Source: Apiospora phragmitis (lineage: Eukaryota; Ascomycota; Sordariomycetes; Amphisphaeriales; Apiosporaceae). From it: a DNA stretch of 64,000 bases. The position numbers and the translations under genes are program-made. The stretch is from contig JAQQWL010000009.1 of NCBI GenBank assembly GCA_038363925.1, positions 3,038,001 to 3,102,000 of the forward strand, given 5' to 3'. Of the stretch, positions 25,041-36,255 are shown piece by piece; within the stretch, counting starts at the first letter, position 1, and each line of letters starts with the position of its first letter. The notes beneath the pieces are model-generated. The model searched no databases, had not been told where the DNA came from, and was given only the letters and a program-made list of their open reading frames with translations.

Positions 25041-27131
25041 CTAACGCCAGCGACCACGTCCCGTAGTCGTCTTGTTCCGGGCGCTCTCGAGGTTCTGTTT
25101 GAAGTCGCCATAGAGAGCTTTCACGACCCCCGACGCGCGCCAGCCATCGACAATGGTGTTGGCTAGCTTACTGCGCTTCTTGGGCTTCAGCTTCTCACGC
25201 TCCTTAAGCTTGTCTGGCTTCATCCAGCCGTCTCTCTCGAGTCGATCCTCGACCCACTCCTTCAACGCATACTTCCAATGATACAGGCTGTGCGCTGTCT
25301 CGGCGTTACTGCAGCAAGTCGAGCCCACAACCCACTGCTTGTTGGTCGGAGGAGGAGTTGCCTCGCGAGTCGACCGAGGCGTGGTCGTCATCTTCATCGC
25401 TGTCGGAGTCCGAATCAGATTCGATTTCGTCCAGCGTCTCTTTCCGATACGGTGAGCCTTGGAACTCAATGCGCCAAGTTGCCGGGTGTCCACTACGACC
25501 GCACGCCTCGCAAGTTTCATACTTGCCCGCATCGCCCGCGTCCATTTCATAGGTATCAATCTTCGGCCGGCTGTGAAGGGTACGGTAGAATTCGGGCTTC
25601 CATGCCGAGCTGGTGAATTTGGAAGAGGCTAAGCCACGAAATTCGTCATCCAGCTTGCGCCATGCGTTGACGTACATTGGGTCTTCTCGGTCAAAACGGG
25701 GGTTAATCCGATTGTGTACCAGCCATTCCACTACAAATGGGAACTGATCCTTCAATGGCATAGTCGCCTGGGCAGTGAACTCTAGGGGTATAGCGATATC
25801 AGGTGCGCCAAGAGGTCCATCTTCGTCCCACTCGATAAAAGAGTCCAGATCACTGTCTTTCTCCTCGTCGCTGCCTTGCTCGGGCGCTTTCTTGGTTGAC
25901 TTTGACTTTTTGGACTTTTTGGACTTTTTCGAAGGTGATGGAATCTCAGGCTCAACTTCCAGTTCATCGTCGTCGTCATCAAACTCCTTCAAGGCTTGCA
26001 TTCCTTCGTCACTGTCCGTGTCGTAAAGCCCTCGTTTCTCACCATCATCCTCCGATTCCGACGATGTGAGCTGTTCGATCTTTTCACCGGCTCTCCGACG
26101 TCTGAGCAACTCCATCTTCTTTTGCTTGTCGCTTCGATGGCCTTTATGCCGCTTGCTTGGTGATGAAGCTGGATGTTGACTCAATCTACCTTTTCTGGCG
26201 ACAAGCTTCCTGGCCGACTTCGTGGGAGATTTGATGGCTTGGTCATCTGATGAACTTCCACCGCTGCTAGACCGGCGTGGCTGTGAACTATGGCCGACAT
26301 TTCTCCTCTTTGCTGGAGATAGGACAACCAGTTCATCATCTTCATCAGAGTCCAGGTTGACAATAGGAGCTCGACGTCGCAGTGAGCTGGGAGGTACAGG
26401 CTGGTCATCTTCCTCATCGTCTACCTCTTCATCATCGTCGTCAGACAGCACAGTGCGCTTCAATCTCGTAGACACAGACTGAGAAGAGCGCGGCGGTGGG
26501 ATGTGCTCGAGAGATGGCAGTTCATCCTCATCGTCGGAGCCATCATGCAAAGTCACACCTTCGGTCGCGGCCTCCTCGTCAGATGAGTCAGCTTGGGCGC
26601 GACGCTGGCTGCCTGTAAATCTGGGCATGAAGCTAGCGGCAGGCTGACTGGCGCTGACCTTGCCTGTCCGCATCTTGTGGTAAGAAATTGGCCTAACAGA
26701 TTAGGGCAGGGATGCAAGACGTAGAAAAGTGCAGATGGAATAGAATATCACAGGTAAATTGCAAACTGAGATGGCTATGCTCAATAGCAGCTCACTTCGG
26801 GGTGACGTAGACGTGGGGAGGTCAAAAAGACAATCACCAGTGCAAGAGAGCGCTCAACTGAAACAATCAAAAGTTGGATATAACTGAACAAAAGAAGACA
26901 AAACAACAAAATAATGGACATACCCATGCCCGTAACTTCGCCAATTGTATGTTGAGTGCCAGGGGAACGCTTCAAGCTCACCGGCTTCAAGGGCGACGAG
27001 CGTGACGGCGACATGGCCGGCTGATTTGAATACCTGATTCGAGTAGGCGGCATGCGCTGATCGGGCGAACTTGATGCACCGGTCGGCTCGAAGGTCAAGC
27101 GCGCCTGCCTCTTTCTTTTGGTGGCTGGCAT
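25041..27131 (-). CDS. DUF4211 nuclear protein, one clear frame break
   Basis: The first exon (26924-27131) starts MPATKRKRQARLTFEP, a basic nuclear-type N-terminus. The large second exon is dominated by Asp/Glu/Ser runs and Lys-rich clusters (for example KKSKKSKKSKSTKK). The DUF4211 region begins near FPFVVEWLVHNRINP and includes CEACGRSGHPATWRIEF, a possible zinc-binding cluster, then VVGSTCCSNAETAHSLYHWKYAL. The frame breaks once near 25350-25361, between the acidic linker and the last conserved block. The splice between exon 1 (donor GTATGT at 26923) and exon 2 (acceptor after 26693) is also out of phase by one base, so another indel or an unseen exon is likely. DUF4211 proteins are fungal and probably chromatin-associated; the exact role is unknown. 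Confidence 0.8.
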
Positions 27132-27811
27132 GTTGTCCTCGATTGAGTATGGAATACCTAGGTGTATAAAGGTAGAAGAGGAAAATATATTCGAAAAGCA
27201 CGAACAACTCATGCGCTGGTGTGTGTTCGATTCGGTGGTACAAGGGTGCGTAACTTCAAGTGGGCAACGGATGGTGTGGCAACAGCAGCCCGTAGGTCAT
27301 TATTTCAATCAAGCATCACTGAAAGATGGATCGTGGCTCAATTTCGCCTCATAGTAGCGAGACGTTGGCAAAGGTGTTCGTCTCCCATAAATTTGCACAT
27401 ATCAGGAACTATGCCAGTTGATACAGCAAGATCTCGTCACGTTGGATGGAACCTGATTTTGGCGCCATACACGGATGTAGGTTGCGATGACAATTCTGGT
27501 CTACGCGCAGTCACGTGCGAACGCTGAGCTAGTGTACTTAATACAAGTAGCTTCCATTACATGCAGGTGGCAGGTAGTAACCTCCAATACAGCGAGTCGA
27601 GGCTGTCTCACAGGTTTTCCATCTTGACTCGCATCTTCCGTTCCTTCCAGCCTCGTCAATTCATGAAGTCCCCAAATCCACCTAGCAATATTCGTCAGGG
27701 AAAGTTTCATTTTCCAAGCATCTTGTTACAAGAATTAATTAGCTAATTCTTCTTCTTCTGGTTTTTTTTCTTCCATCAATGTGCAGCAAAACATGCAGGT
27801 GAGTAACGTAC
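27132..27811. other. Upstream region of the DUF4211 gene
   Basis: No supported gene. A 69-codon minus frame at 27501-27710 lacks coding character. Confidence 0.4.
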
Positions 27812-27913
27812 TGGGTCAATGGGGTTGAATAGGATGTGTAGGTGAGGCTGGTTGATGAGCTCTTGCTCCTCAGCTGGGTTCATGAAAACACCACGATCCG
27901 ACGAAATGGCCAT
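27812..27913 (-). CDS. Possible first exon of a small unidentified protein
   Basis: From ATG 27913 a clean 34-codon exon reads MAISSDRGVFMNPAEEQELI and continues to FNPIDP, then meets a good donor (GTACGT at 27811). A TATATAA element lies about 150 bases upstream on the same strand, near 28063-28070. Downstream, an acceptor TTGCTAG near 27670 would add only a few codons before a stop. I do not recognise the product. The composition and splice signal look genuine, but the rest of the gene is unclear. Confidence 0.35.
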
Positions 27914-29799
27914 GTTGGGCTTCACGGACACCAAAAATCGCGCGTGAAAAAGGACGAAATAATTGATGCGGGGTAATCTAGCCTTGCAGCAATGCTAAGA
28001 GCAAGAAAATAAAGGGAAGAGACTTTGAATCTTCTGTTCCATTGACGGATGAACGTAGAGTCGCCTTATATAGGCAAAGGCAGATATACAGAGGATATCA
28101 CGACGGTAGTTCCTCTTGTACCATGTACAAGCAAGAGACTGACGGATTCTGTCACTGAAGAACGCCTCTTCATATTTGGACACACTCATTGGGGGACACT
28201 GGGCTCGCTGTTGCCGCCCTACGATGGCAGAAGAGGGCACGATTGTATCAACAACCTCCAGCAGTATCGCGGGCTTATCGCGTCACTATCTCAGCGCCTA
28301 GGGCAAGCGCAGACATCAGCGGTGCACATGAAGGAGCTGGGCGCTTTCCTCCTCTGGTTTACAGAAGGGTGCATCGAGTGTGGTCACTCGGATACGGTGC
28401 GCTGGACTCCCTAATAAGATGAGCCCTGAGCTGGATTCACTGTCCATGGCTGAAGGTTTGTTGGATCTCGTAGGGAGGCCTACAGTCCTTCTAGTGGACT
28501 TTCCATGCTGGAATGAGATATGTGTTGTGGATTTAGGTGCTCTTTCATCGCGCAACTGCTCTAGAGTCGACGTATGTCCTGAGTTGATTGGCTCTGTGGG
28601 GGTGTTTAAGGTGAGTGTTCAAGTGCCTGCTCAAAAGGGGTGAGTACGCCGTGACAGATATAGCTCAAACCAATACCATATCTGCAATCCTCCTTACAAT
28701 AGTCCAAGTCTTTCGAACATACTTCATCGTCATTCAGACGCTCATATTTAATTCAACTTATGGTCAACTAGATTTGGTATTGCAAGTGATTGACGGTCAC
28801 ATGGCAGTGTTGCTCGATCTGATTTTGCCAAGAACCGGGTGTGGATCACCCACCCAGCATATCAGCGCCGCGCATCCAAGACAAATTCAAAAGTAAGCAT
28901 TCATCAATAGATTGATAGAAACCCCAAACCAAAGAATGCATACAGTTCGCTACTCCATATATCTATCTTAAGTTGGTTGTAGGGATCGCAACTCAAAGAT
29001 TAGAGTCCCAGATGAGCCGGGCATGCTCTGCAACTCAAGTACTTCGAACGGACTCGGGAGATATCCATTACCGGACAAGTATCAGTAAGTGCTCTACCGA
29101 AGCAGACTGACTCCACACCAGAATAGGTAATGTTAACTGCATCGGCAGTACAAGCAGGGGATAACAGTTGGCTAGCAGCCTTTCGAGTGGCTCGAGATGA
29201 CATTGGATCCGAGACCAACGTAAAAGTGAGGAGTTCGACCGTTGTTGTGATTTGCTGGAACGATCGCCTTGCGGCTCAGCAGGCGATCCAGCGCTCATCA
29301 ATACCACCAGCGGAGAAAATCACCCCTTTTTGGATGGAGCTGCTGTTACTGTAGTTCGATGGATTATTGCCGTTTCCATATGGTTTATATATATTATTTA
29401 TGAGTATTTATACTGTACTAGGGCATTGAAAATGGTAAGTAATGTTGGCTATTAGATGTAGTGGCGACTTAATTTCGACTGTAGAAATCTAAGCTGCGAC
29501 GCCGTGTAGTTTCCGCATTAAGTAGTCCGACAACATGCGCATAGGACCATATCTAGGGGGGTTACGATGTCTTTAGCCGATATATCACACTTTTCGGTCC
29601 ATTGAGTGAGGAATATCGAGCTTGAAACTATACTAACCCGATCATGCTGACGATAACTACGCATAGTTGCCGGTTATCTTGCTTAGCCTAGGAGGTGGCG
29701 ACGGATTTTCTGGTGTATGACGATATTCGTAGGTATTCGCATATACCATGGAAGCGTTGGCTAGCTAACCATGTATCACCTCAGGCCGGTGCCGTCTAT
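27914..29799. other. Gene-poor stretch
   Basis: Nearly 1.9 kb with only short unsupported frames and AT-richer sequence toward 29400. It marks the start of the decayed 28-31 kb segment. No transposon ends or long repeats seen by eye. Confidence 0.45.
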
Positions 29800-30627
29800 T
29801 TGCTAAGTGACCTCATGTTCGTGGGGGAATTCAACGCTTCCTTGATATTGGGGCACAAAACAAAGCGCCTTCGGAAGGAAAGGGGCAACTCGAATCTCCG
29901 ATCCGCACTTGATAGCGGCAGAGACCCGAAAGAAGTATTTAGAGCCTCCATTGTCCAATCCGTCAAGAGGCTTTTCCTCTCCCCGATCGTCCTGCTCTTG
30001 TCGCTCCATATGACCACAACATATAACTACTAGTATCTCATGTTCTCGACTTTCCCACGCGTCTTTCAAGGGCAGTACGGCTTTTCGACCAGCGGTGTCG
30101 GTCTGTTGTATCTGGGGATGGGGGTTGCACCTGTCATCGCGCTGCTCTTCGGTGGCTTGGCATCTGACCGGCTTGTGACATACCTGACGGCACGCAACGG
30201 CGGGATAACCAAGCCGGAATATTAGCACTCGCCCCTGTTCTTCAGTGCCGTGCTCGCGCCCGTTGAGTTATTCTGTGCGGCTGGGCCGCAGAGGAGAAGA
30301 CGCTTTTGGACGTTCCAATCACCGGCTCTGCGTTCGTTGGCGCTACAGCGTTCACAATCATAGTGAGTGCTGGGATTAGCTTCATGAGAACGAGCAAACG
30401 GCCTGTGCGCTGTTAATTACTAGATGCCGGCATTAACGTATCTTGTCGATGCGTACACTGCCTATGCTGCCTCAGCAACTGCAGCGATGATTACTTCCCG
30501 CTTACTGGTTGGCCCAGTTCTTCCTCGAGCAGGAAACAAAATTCACGACTCTCTTGATGTTGGACTGGGGATATCAGTCCTGGGATTACTTGCAGTGGCT
30601 TTTATGCCAGTACCTCTAATGTTCTGA
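29800..30627 (+). pseudogene. Decayed MFS transporter (C-terminal half)
   Basis: Major-facilitator sequence is recognisable in pieces: HKTKRLRKERGNSNLRSALD and LFLSPIVLLLSLHM, then FPRVFQGQYGFSTSGVGLLY, LLFGGLASDRLVTYL and GITKPEY. After these come an in-frame TAG, AAEEKT, GSAFVGATAFTI and finally MPALTYLVDAYTAYAASATA. Stops (TAG after TTATAACTAC.. and after KPEY) and frame shifts separate them. No N-terminal half is visible upstream. The order matches one fungal DHA1-like transporter, so this is a single decayed gene rather than several. It cannot make a functional carrier, and the breaks are too many for sequencing error alone. Confidence 0.85.
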
Positions 30628-31467
30628 AATTACGGGGAACTAATCCGCAACTGTAGGTTCTCTCAAGTTAGATTCTGACAGGATCTGAAGATTTGATGAA
30701 CGCCGAAGCTGCCATGGATAAATCCTTGGTCAAGAACCGCCAACGGTTGCCTCGCATATGAGTGTGTTGAACAGGGCCTCGGGATCCTGGTCCGACTTGC
30801 CGTCGCAGGGTCGCCGATCGCGAGCGAGGATAATTATTTCGATCTTTACCTGCAACGTATACAAGGACATATGGAAAAGAGCAGTGACAGGACTAGTAAA
30901 TCTTGTGGATCTGGTGTTCCGAGTAGTGTTTTTGGTTGGGTCGACTCGGATTTCGAGTTTGTGTTACACTCTTGTAACGGCGGGTTTCTGGGTATTTCTC
31001 ATCCAACATAATAGACTAGCAGTCAAGTCCTAGTCCTAGGAGAGTTCGACGCCAACCAGTGCGGGCCGCTCCGCTACGAAATATACCAGCTTTGAATGAC
31101 CAACCAGAATCGATATCGAGCTACATGATCTCACAGAAAATGGTTGGAGCCCTGATGGTAGGGACAGTCTAAGCTGCTCCAAGTGTGGAGGAAGGGAGAT
31201 CTGGCATTGGGTAAACGGAAAGGGGACCTTGTGGGAGTAGACACCCCCCGCATCCGTGATTGGTATTCTGGCCTGCTAGTCTTCCAATAACAAGGCGACA
31301 TGTAGCGATCAAGGTTGTTATCGTACAGTAGCAGTGCTCCACTTGATCACTTGGCTACATGCTATACGGATTGGGCATGCTTGATAATATATATGTCTTA
31401 AGTTTGTAAGTTTTGATCCCCGCGTCATGATCTACCAGAATTCCTCGCCCCCGATCTATTTTCTTCC
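30628..31467. other. Intergenic region after the transporter remnant
   Basis: One 91-codon frame from ATG 30758 has membrane-like residues near its end but no recognisable family. Otherwise nothing supported. Confidence 0.4.
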
Positions 31468-32996
31468 ATGCCATGGTCCGTCCAAGGCCTCCCTAAACTG
31501 CAAGATATACTGATCCTCACCAACCGTATCAATATGGGGATCGTTGCGGATCTTTATGACCTTCGTTGTATTATAGCCTCGGCTGTATTAGGAGTATATC
31601 TGCTGCAGAAAACCCGCGTATATTATCGCCTCAGATCATTCAAGGGGCCCTTGGAGCTCTGGCTGGTCCGACTTGTGGCATGTCTGGGCCATTTTGAGCC
31701 TTAAGTCACATTTGAAGTATGACGAGGCATGCAGGAAGTTTGGTAGGTTTGCTTAGCATATTCTATATCATCCCGTAGCTGGATAAAGGGCTGAATTGCT
31801 CCGTACGCACAGGCCCCATTGCTCGGGTAGGACCAAATGATTTGATTACAGCTTCTCCAGAGCTCATCACGCGCATGAACACCGTCCGTTCCCCCTACAG
31901 CAAGACCGGCTGGTTTTACCGGCCCACCCGGCACAGGAGAGAAGTAGGTCATGTGTTCAGTGAAATGGATGAGGAGAAGCATATGGACTTGAGACAACGG
32001 ATGGCGTCTGGGGTAAGTGAGGTATCTGGTGCCGAAGATAGAGAGTGGGTTTGCTAACAAGATCCGAAACGCGTATGTTGATAGTATTCAGGTAAGGAGA
32101 ATGTTGGATTGGAAAAGTCGGTCGACGTCCATGTTGCGGAATTCGTACAGCTATTTCGCTCTTCGTACATCTCCACCGAGACCTTGGCCAAGCCCGTGGA
32201 CTTTTCCAAGAAGGTTCAATACCTATCGCTCGATATCATCAGCGATATCAACTGGGGCAGACCCTTTGGAAACCTCAAGAGGGACAGGGATGTCGACGAC
32301 ATTGTTCATTCGTCCGAAGAGGGTATATGGTTCTTCAACTTCATGCTGGGCACCGGTTTGTACAGGATCCTCCACCAACCCCTAATCGCGCGCTGGGTAG
32401 GCGTGTCGGTCAAAGACTCCACGGGCTTCGGCCGGCTGCTGGGCAACGCGCGCGACATTATCCGGGAGCGCCTACAGCGCGACGCCGCCCACGACAAGCG
32501 GTCCGACATGATCGCCTCGTTCTTCCGGCATGGCCTCACCGAGGACCAGATCCTTTCCGAGACGACGCTAGAGATGGTTGCGGGGGCCGACACCACGGCT
32601 TCGGCCATAGCCATCATTCTGCTCTATCTGATGACGCACCCGCGCGTCTACGCGAAGCTGCCGTCCGAGATCGACACATTCCGGCCCCAAAACAACAAAA
32701 TGAGCTCGGCTGGCGACGGAGTCATCTCCGACGCTGACGCCCGCAAGCTGCCGTATCTGCAAGCCGTCATCAAGGAGCCCATGCGCGTTTACTTCCCGAT
32801 ACCGCACCCCCGGACAGAGGTGAGCATGTGATCTGAGTTGTCCAGTGTGACTAACCGAATGGCGTAGCTGATGCGAAATTTCGACTGGTCCCTTGCGCGG
32901 CCGGACCAACCTTGGACGGAAGGCAGCTTTGGCGGGCTCTTGGCGCACAAGGACATGTGGGTGCTCGCTTCGGAGCGTCAGGGGGTCGCGGCCTGA
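31468..32996 (+). CDS. Cytochrome P450 lacking the heme-binding segment, one frame break
   Basis: Four exons (31468-31742, 31813-32012, 32085-32819, 32868-32996) join in phase once one G is removed from GGGG at 31644-31647, giving 445 residues. An N-terminal anchor (LGVYLLQKTRVYYRL), GPIARVGPNDLIT, the I-helix AGADTTAS and the K-helix ExxR (EPMR) are present. The protein then passes from HPRTE straight to LMRNFDWSLARP, which in fungal P450s of the pisatin-demethylase type follows the heme loop. The FxxGxRxCxG cysteine loop and the preceding ~110 residues are missing, with only a normal 48-base intron (32820-32867) in that place. Without the cysteine ligand it should not bind heme as a P450. 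Confidence 0.85.
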
Positions 32997-34426
32997 ATGA
33001 ATCGAATCCAATAATAGCTGGTCACCGACCTCCCGATGGTCAAGGCGGCACTGGAATGGACAGGTCCTTACCACGCAGCCCAAACTGCGTCTTCTTATCT
33101 CCGTCCTCTCTGTATCTTCAGCCCTATTTCCGTTGAGTAATCTATGTGGTGGGACAAGCAGTAGCTATTAGACCAATTTTGCCGCCATCCCTTTCTTGGG
33201 TCAGTCCCAGGCAGCAAACTTCATTAACGTCGCCGAAGCAATGTCCTCGGTCCATCGCCATTGGGTGTAGTACGATGTATAAGGGCCGTAGAATGGTCAT
33301 GTGTCAATGAGGCTGGACCCATGTTGTGCATAATCCCTAGCTAGGGTTCAAGAAGAGAAGACCCGATCTGCCGGTAAACAAGCGATACACGGAAGGAAGT
33401 TGCGGAGTGATTAGTAGAGGGAAAACAAAATATTATTCCTTGCATTTCAGCCACACAAGCAAATTCCCAATGGCCATTCAGAATCCAGGGGCTGCTGAAT
33501 AAGATATGAGAAAGCCATGTCCTTGGCGCGTCTAATTATTACCAGGGTATATCTTTCCAACCTGAAACATGTTCCTTTCCCAAGCTTCTGTTCAACGTCT
33601 TGACTTGTTGTATAGTCACAGTCCGACACTGTTGTGGAAAACTCATACATAGATAATGTCTCCAAAGTAGATTAAATAGGCAACACTACCCTCTTCTTGC
33701 TCAGTCCCGTTCTCCTTCTCAGACACCTAGGACAGATAGCGTGGGTACCCAAGGCAGTGAATCGGAATGCACGTATTAACGTATGTCACCCAAGTTCAAC
33801 ATACTTCCAGACTATTCGAGCCTGGAACATCCGGTGAGTATGTCAGTCGCCAAACGATCGGTAAGAAATGACATGCAAAGCAAGGAGAGCCTAAGCGATG
33901 CCAGAAGAGTGAATAACTCTGGAGAAGCCGAATTTTGTGTAACGTCCCGCATCCGACGGTCTGGTCCAGACTACGGGTGCGAGAGCGAACTATCGTTCAT
34001 GAAATGTCCGGCATCCGAAGTCGGCCAGCAAGCAGCCTGAAAACACACATCTAGTTCTATGGCCTTGCTGGGAAATTTTATGTGCCGCTTCCATCGATGA
34101 TTCGACAGCACACGGAGCAAACAAATATCCGTTTGTAGATGTGAATACTCCCTTGCATACTTGCAACATGACGAGAGAAAAGGACAAAGCTCGGGTCGCT
34201 ACCGGTCTGTGGGGTCTCCATGGTCACGATATGAAGTGAATACAACTGCGGTCAGCTTTTTTAACGACTTTTTTTCTGCAATGAAACATTACTTATTAGA
34301 CATGACCCCACCTCCTGACAACTTGTTCAGAAGCTGAGCCAACCCAATAATTCTCTTTTGGATTTGTTGCCACGTCGTGGGAGGGATGTGTAACAACTCG
34401 CGGCACCCAAGCAGCTAACATTCAGG
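32997..34426. other. Intergenic region
   Basis: About 1.4 kb without a supported gene. An 85-codon frame at 33783-34040 has no recognisable features. Confidence 0.45.
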
Positions 34427-36051
34427 ATGGATACAAGAGAGAAGGGTAATGGCACCCTGTTCTGGCAGAATGATACGTTACCGCACCTGGACGATCCTCT
34501 TCGGAAAGGCCTGATCGCCGTGGCTGTCGTATCGATAATCTCTTTCGTTTCGACCGCAGCCTTGTTCACGTACCTGCTTTGCAAGCTCCTAATCGACTCC
34601 GGCCGCTGCAGACGGCCGCGGCGGCAGCTGCATCAGCGTCCGGAGGAGACTCGGTCAGAGATCTCTCTGGACTTGTCGCTTAGTATACCGGTCCAGAGAC
34701 AACTCGAATGTGGCCAAGATAATCCAATGTCCCGAAACCCATCAACTCGGAGTTGCAACAACCACCACCACCACCACCAAGCGCAAGGAGTAAATCCGGC
34801 AACGTCTGCGAGAGAACCAAATCAGTCGATTCGAAACCCATTCCCGTTCCTCATCATAAGCATACTGGCGGCGGAATGCCATACAGCCCTCGGTTTTTCG
34901 CTGAATCTCGTCTGGCTGCTGTACGGTGGCATCTTTGTCGGGACGCCAGCCTGTTCAATGCAGGGCTGGCTTAACAGCATGGGCATACTGTACAGCAGTA
35001 TCTCCTATATGTGCATGGCAACGAGCAACTACCTGGCCATCGTGTGGGGTTTCAGAGCACGGAACAAAACCATCTGTGTCACCAACCTCGTTGCATGGCT
35101 CTTGGCTATGGGCCTCGTAGCCGGTGGAATCATTTCAGAAAAGCAGGGAAAGGAGTTTGGGGGCTGGTACGTCAGAGCCAACGCCTGGGTACGTGCGACT
35201 TCACTTGATTTCCCTTCTACTTCTATGGTGTTTTCTCTATGGCATTGGCCACGACTAACTCAAGGAATGCACAGTGCTGGGTGAACCCTAAATACACCGA
35301 GGAGCGCCTTTGGTCCTGTTGGGCGTGGGTGTTGTTCTCGATTCCCTACACCTGTTTTCTCTACGCCCTGATATTCTGGAAAATATACCGCCAGAAGCCC
35401 TGCAACAAGGCCCCCGGTCGCGTTGCCTTCGCGGGCGCCGCGAATCTTCCCTCGGGCTACCACCCGGCCTTCTTCGTGTACCCGTTCGTCTACATCGTGT
35501 GCACGATCCCGCTGGCCATCATCCGGCTCAAGCAAAGCATGGACGACGGCGGCGACGGCTCTGCCAGCAACCAAAAAGACATGAACGCCGCGTACTACTG
35601 CGCCGCCGCCTTCATGGTGTCCAGCAACGGGCTCTGGAACACCATCCTCTGGCTGACCACCATGTTCGTCAGCACGCCCGAGGACATCCGCCACGCCGGG
35701 CTGGGCACCTTCGCCTTCATGCGGACGCCCGAGTGGCGCCGGTTTGGCAACATGGTCTGGATCTCGGGGCCCATGAGCAAAGGGCCCGTCGCCAGGGTGG
35801 GCCGCGGCAGCGGCGAGGAGATTCCGTCGTGGTGGTGGTGGCGCTTGGGCGGGGAGACGCGGCTGCGCGACAGCGCCTGCACGCGGGGCCGCAGCCAGGA
35901 GTTTCTGCACCTCGAGGACAACGGCATCCAGATGGACGTGGTGACGACCATCACGGTGGAGGAAGCGGCTGATCGGGAGAAGGAAGTTGATCGTGGAAGG
36001 GTACTGCCGCACAAGCATGAAAAGCATGACGATACGGACAGTAGCATGTGA
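34427..36051 (+). CDS. G protein-coupled receptor (fungal cAMP-receptor-like/secretin-like class)
   Basis: Seven-transmembrane receptor, 512 residues from two exons (34427-35188, 35275-36051; phase 0). The first helix is near residues 25-55. It is followed by a long cytoplasmic loop with a poly-His tract (HHHHHH near residue 113) and further helices (ISILAAECHTALGFSLNLVW, YMCMATSNYLAIVWGF). After the intron come CWVNPKYTEERLWSCWAW, which looks like an extracellular Cys-bearing loop, and the last three helices. The cytoplasmic tail is long and charged with a Trp cluster (SWWWWRLGG). It fits the broad group of fungal Git3/cAMP-receptor-like GPCRs; ligand unknown. It is convergent with the thioesterase gene. 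Confidence 0.85.
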
Positions 36052-36255
36052 CGGGGTGTTTAACCAGCAGTACAATTTGGGTTTTTTGGCCCGGCTAAGC
36101 GAGTCTACAGAAATAAATACATGAGTTCTATGGCATGCAATGCGCTGATCTAAGTTCTATCTAAGACATTCTCAAGCATTCGCCGTGTTATTATTCGCTA
36201 ATTTCTATTCAATGCATCACCCTAACCCCTTCTTTCATTCGAACACAGGAGTAGC

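Noticed and set aside
35260..36075. 271-codon antisense frame over the GPCR second exon
   Set aside because: It overlaps a well-supported membrane protein on the other strand. GC-rich codon use opens such antisense frames, and its composition is Arg/Ala/Gly-rich without motifs.
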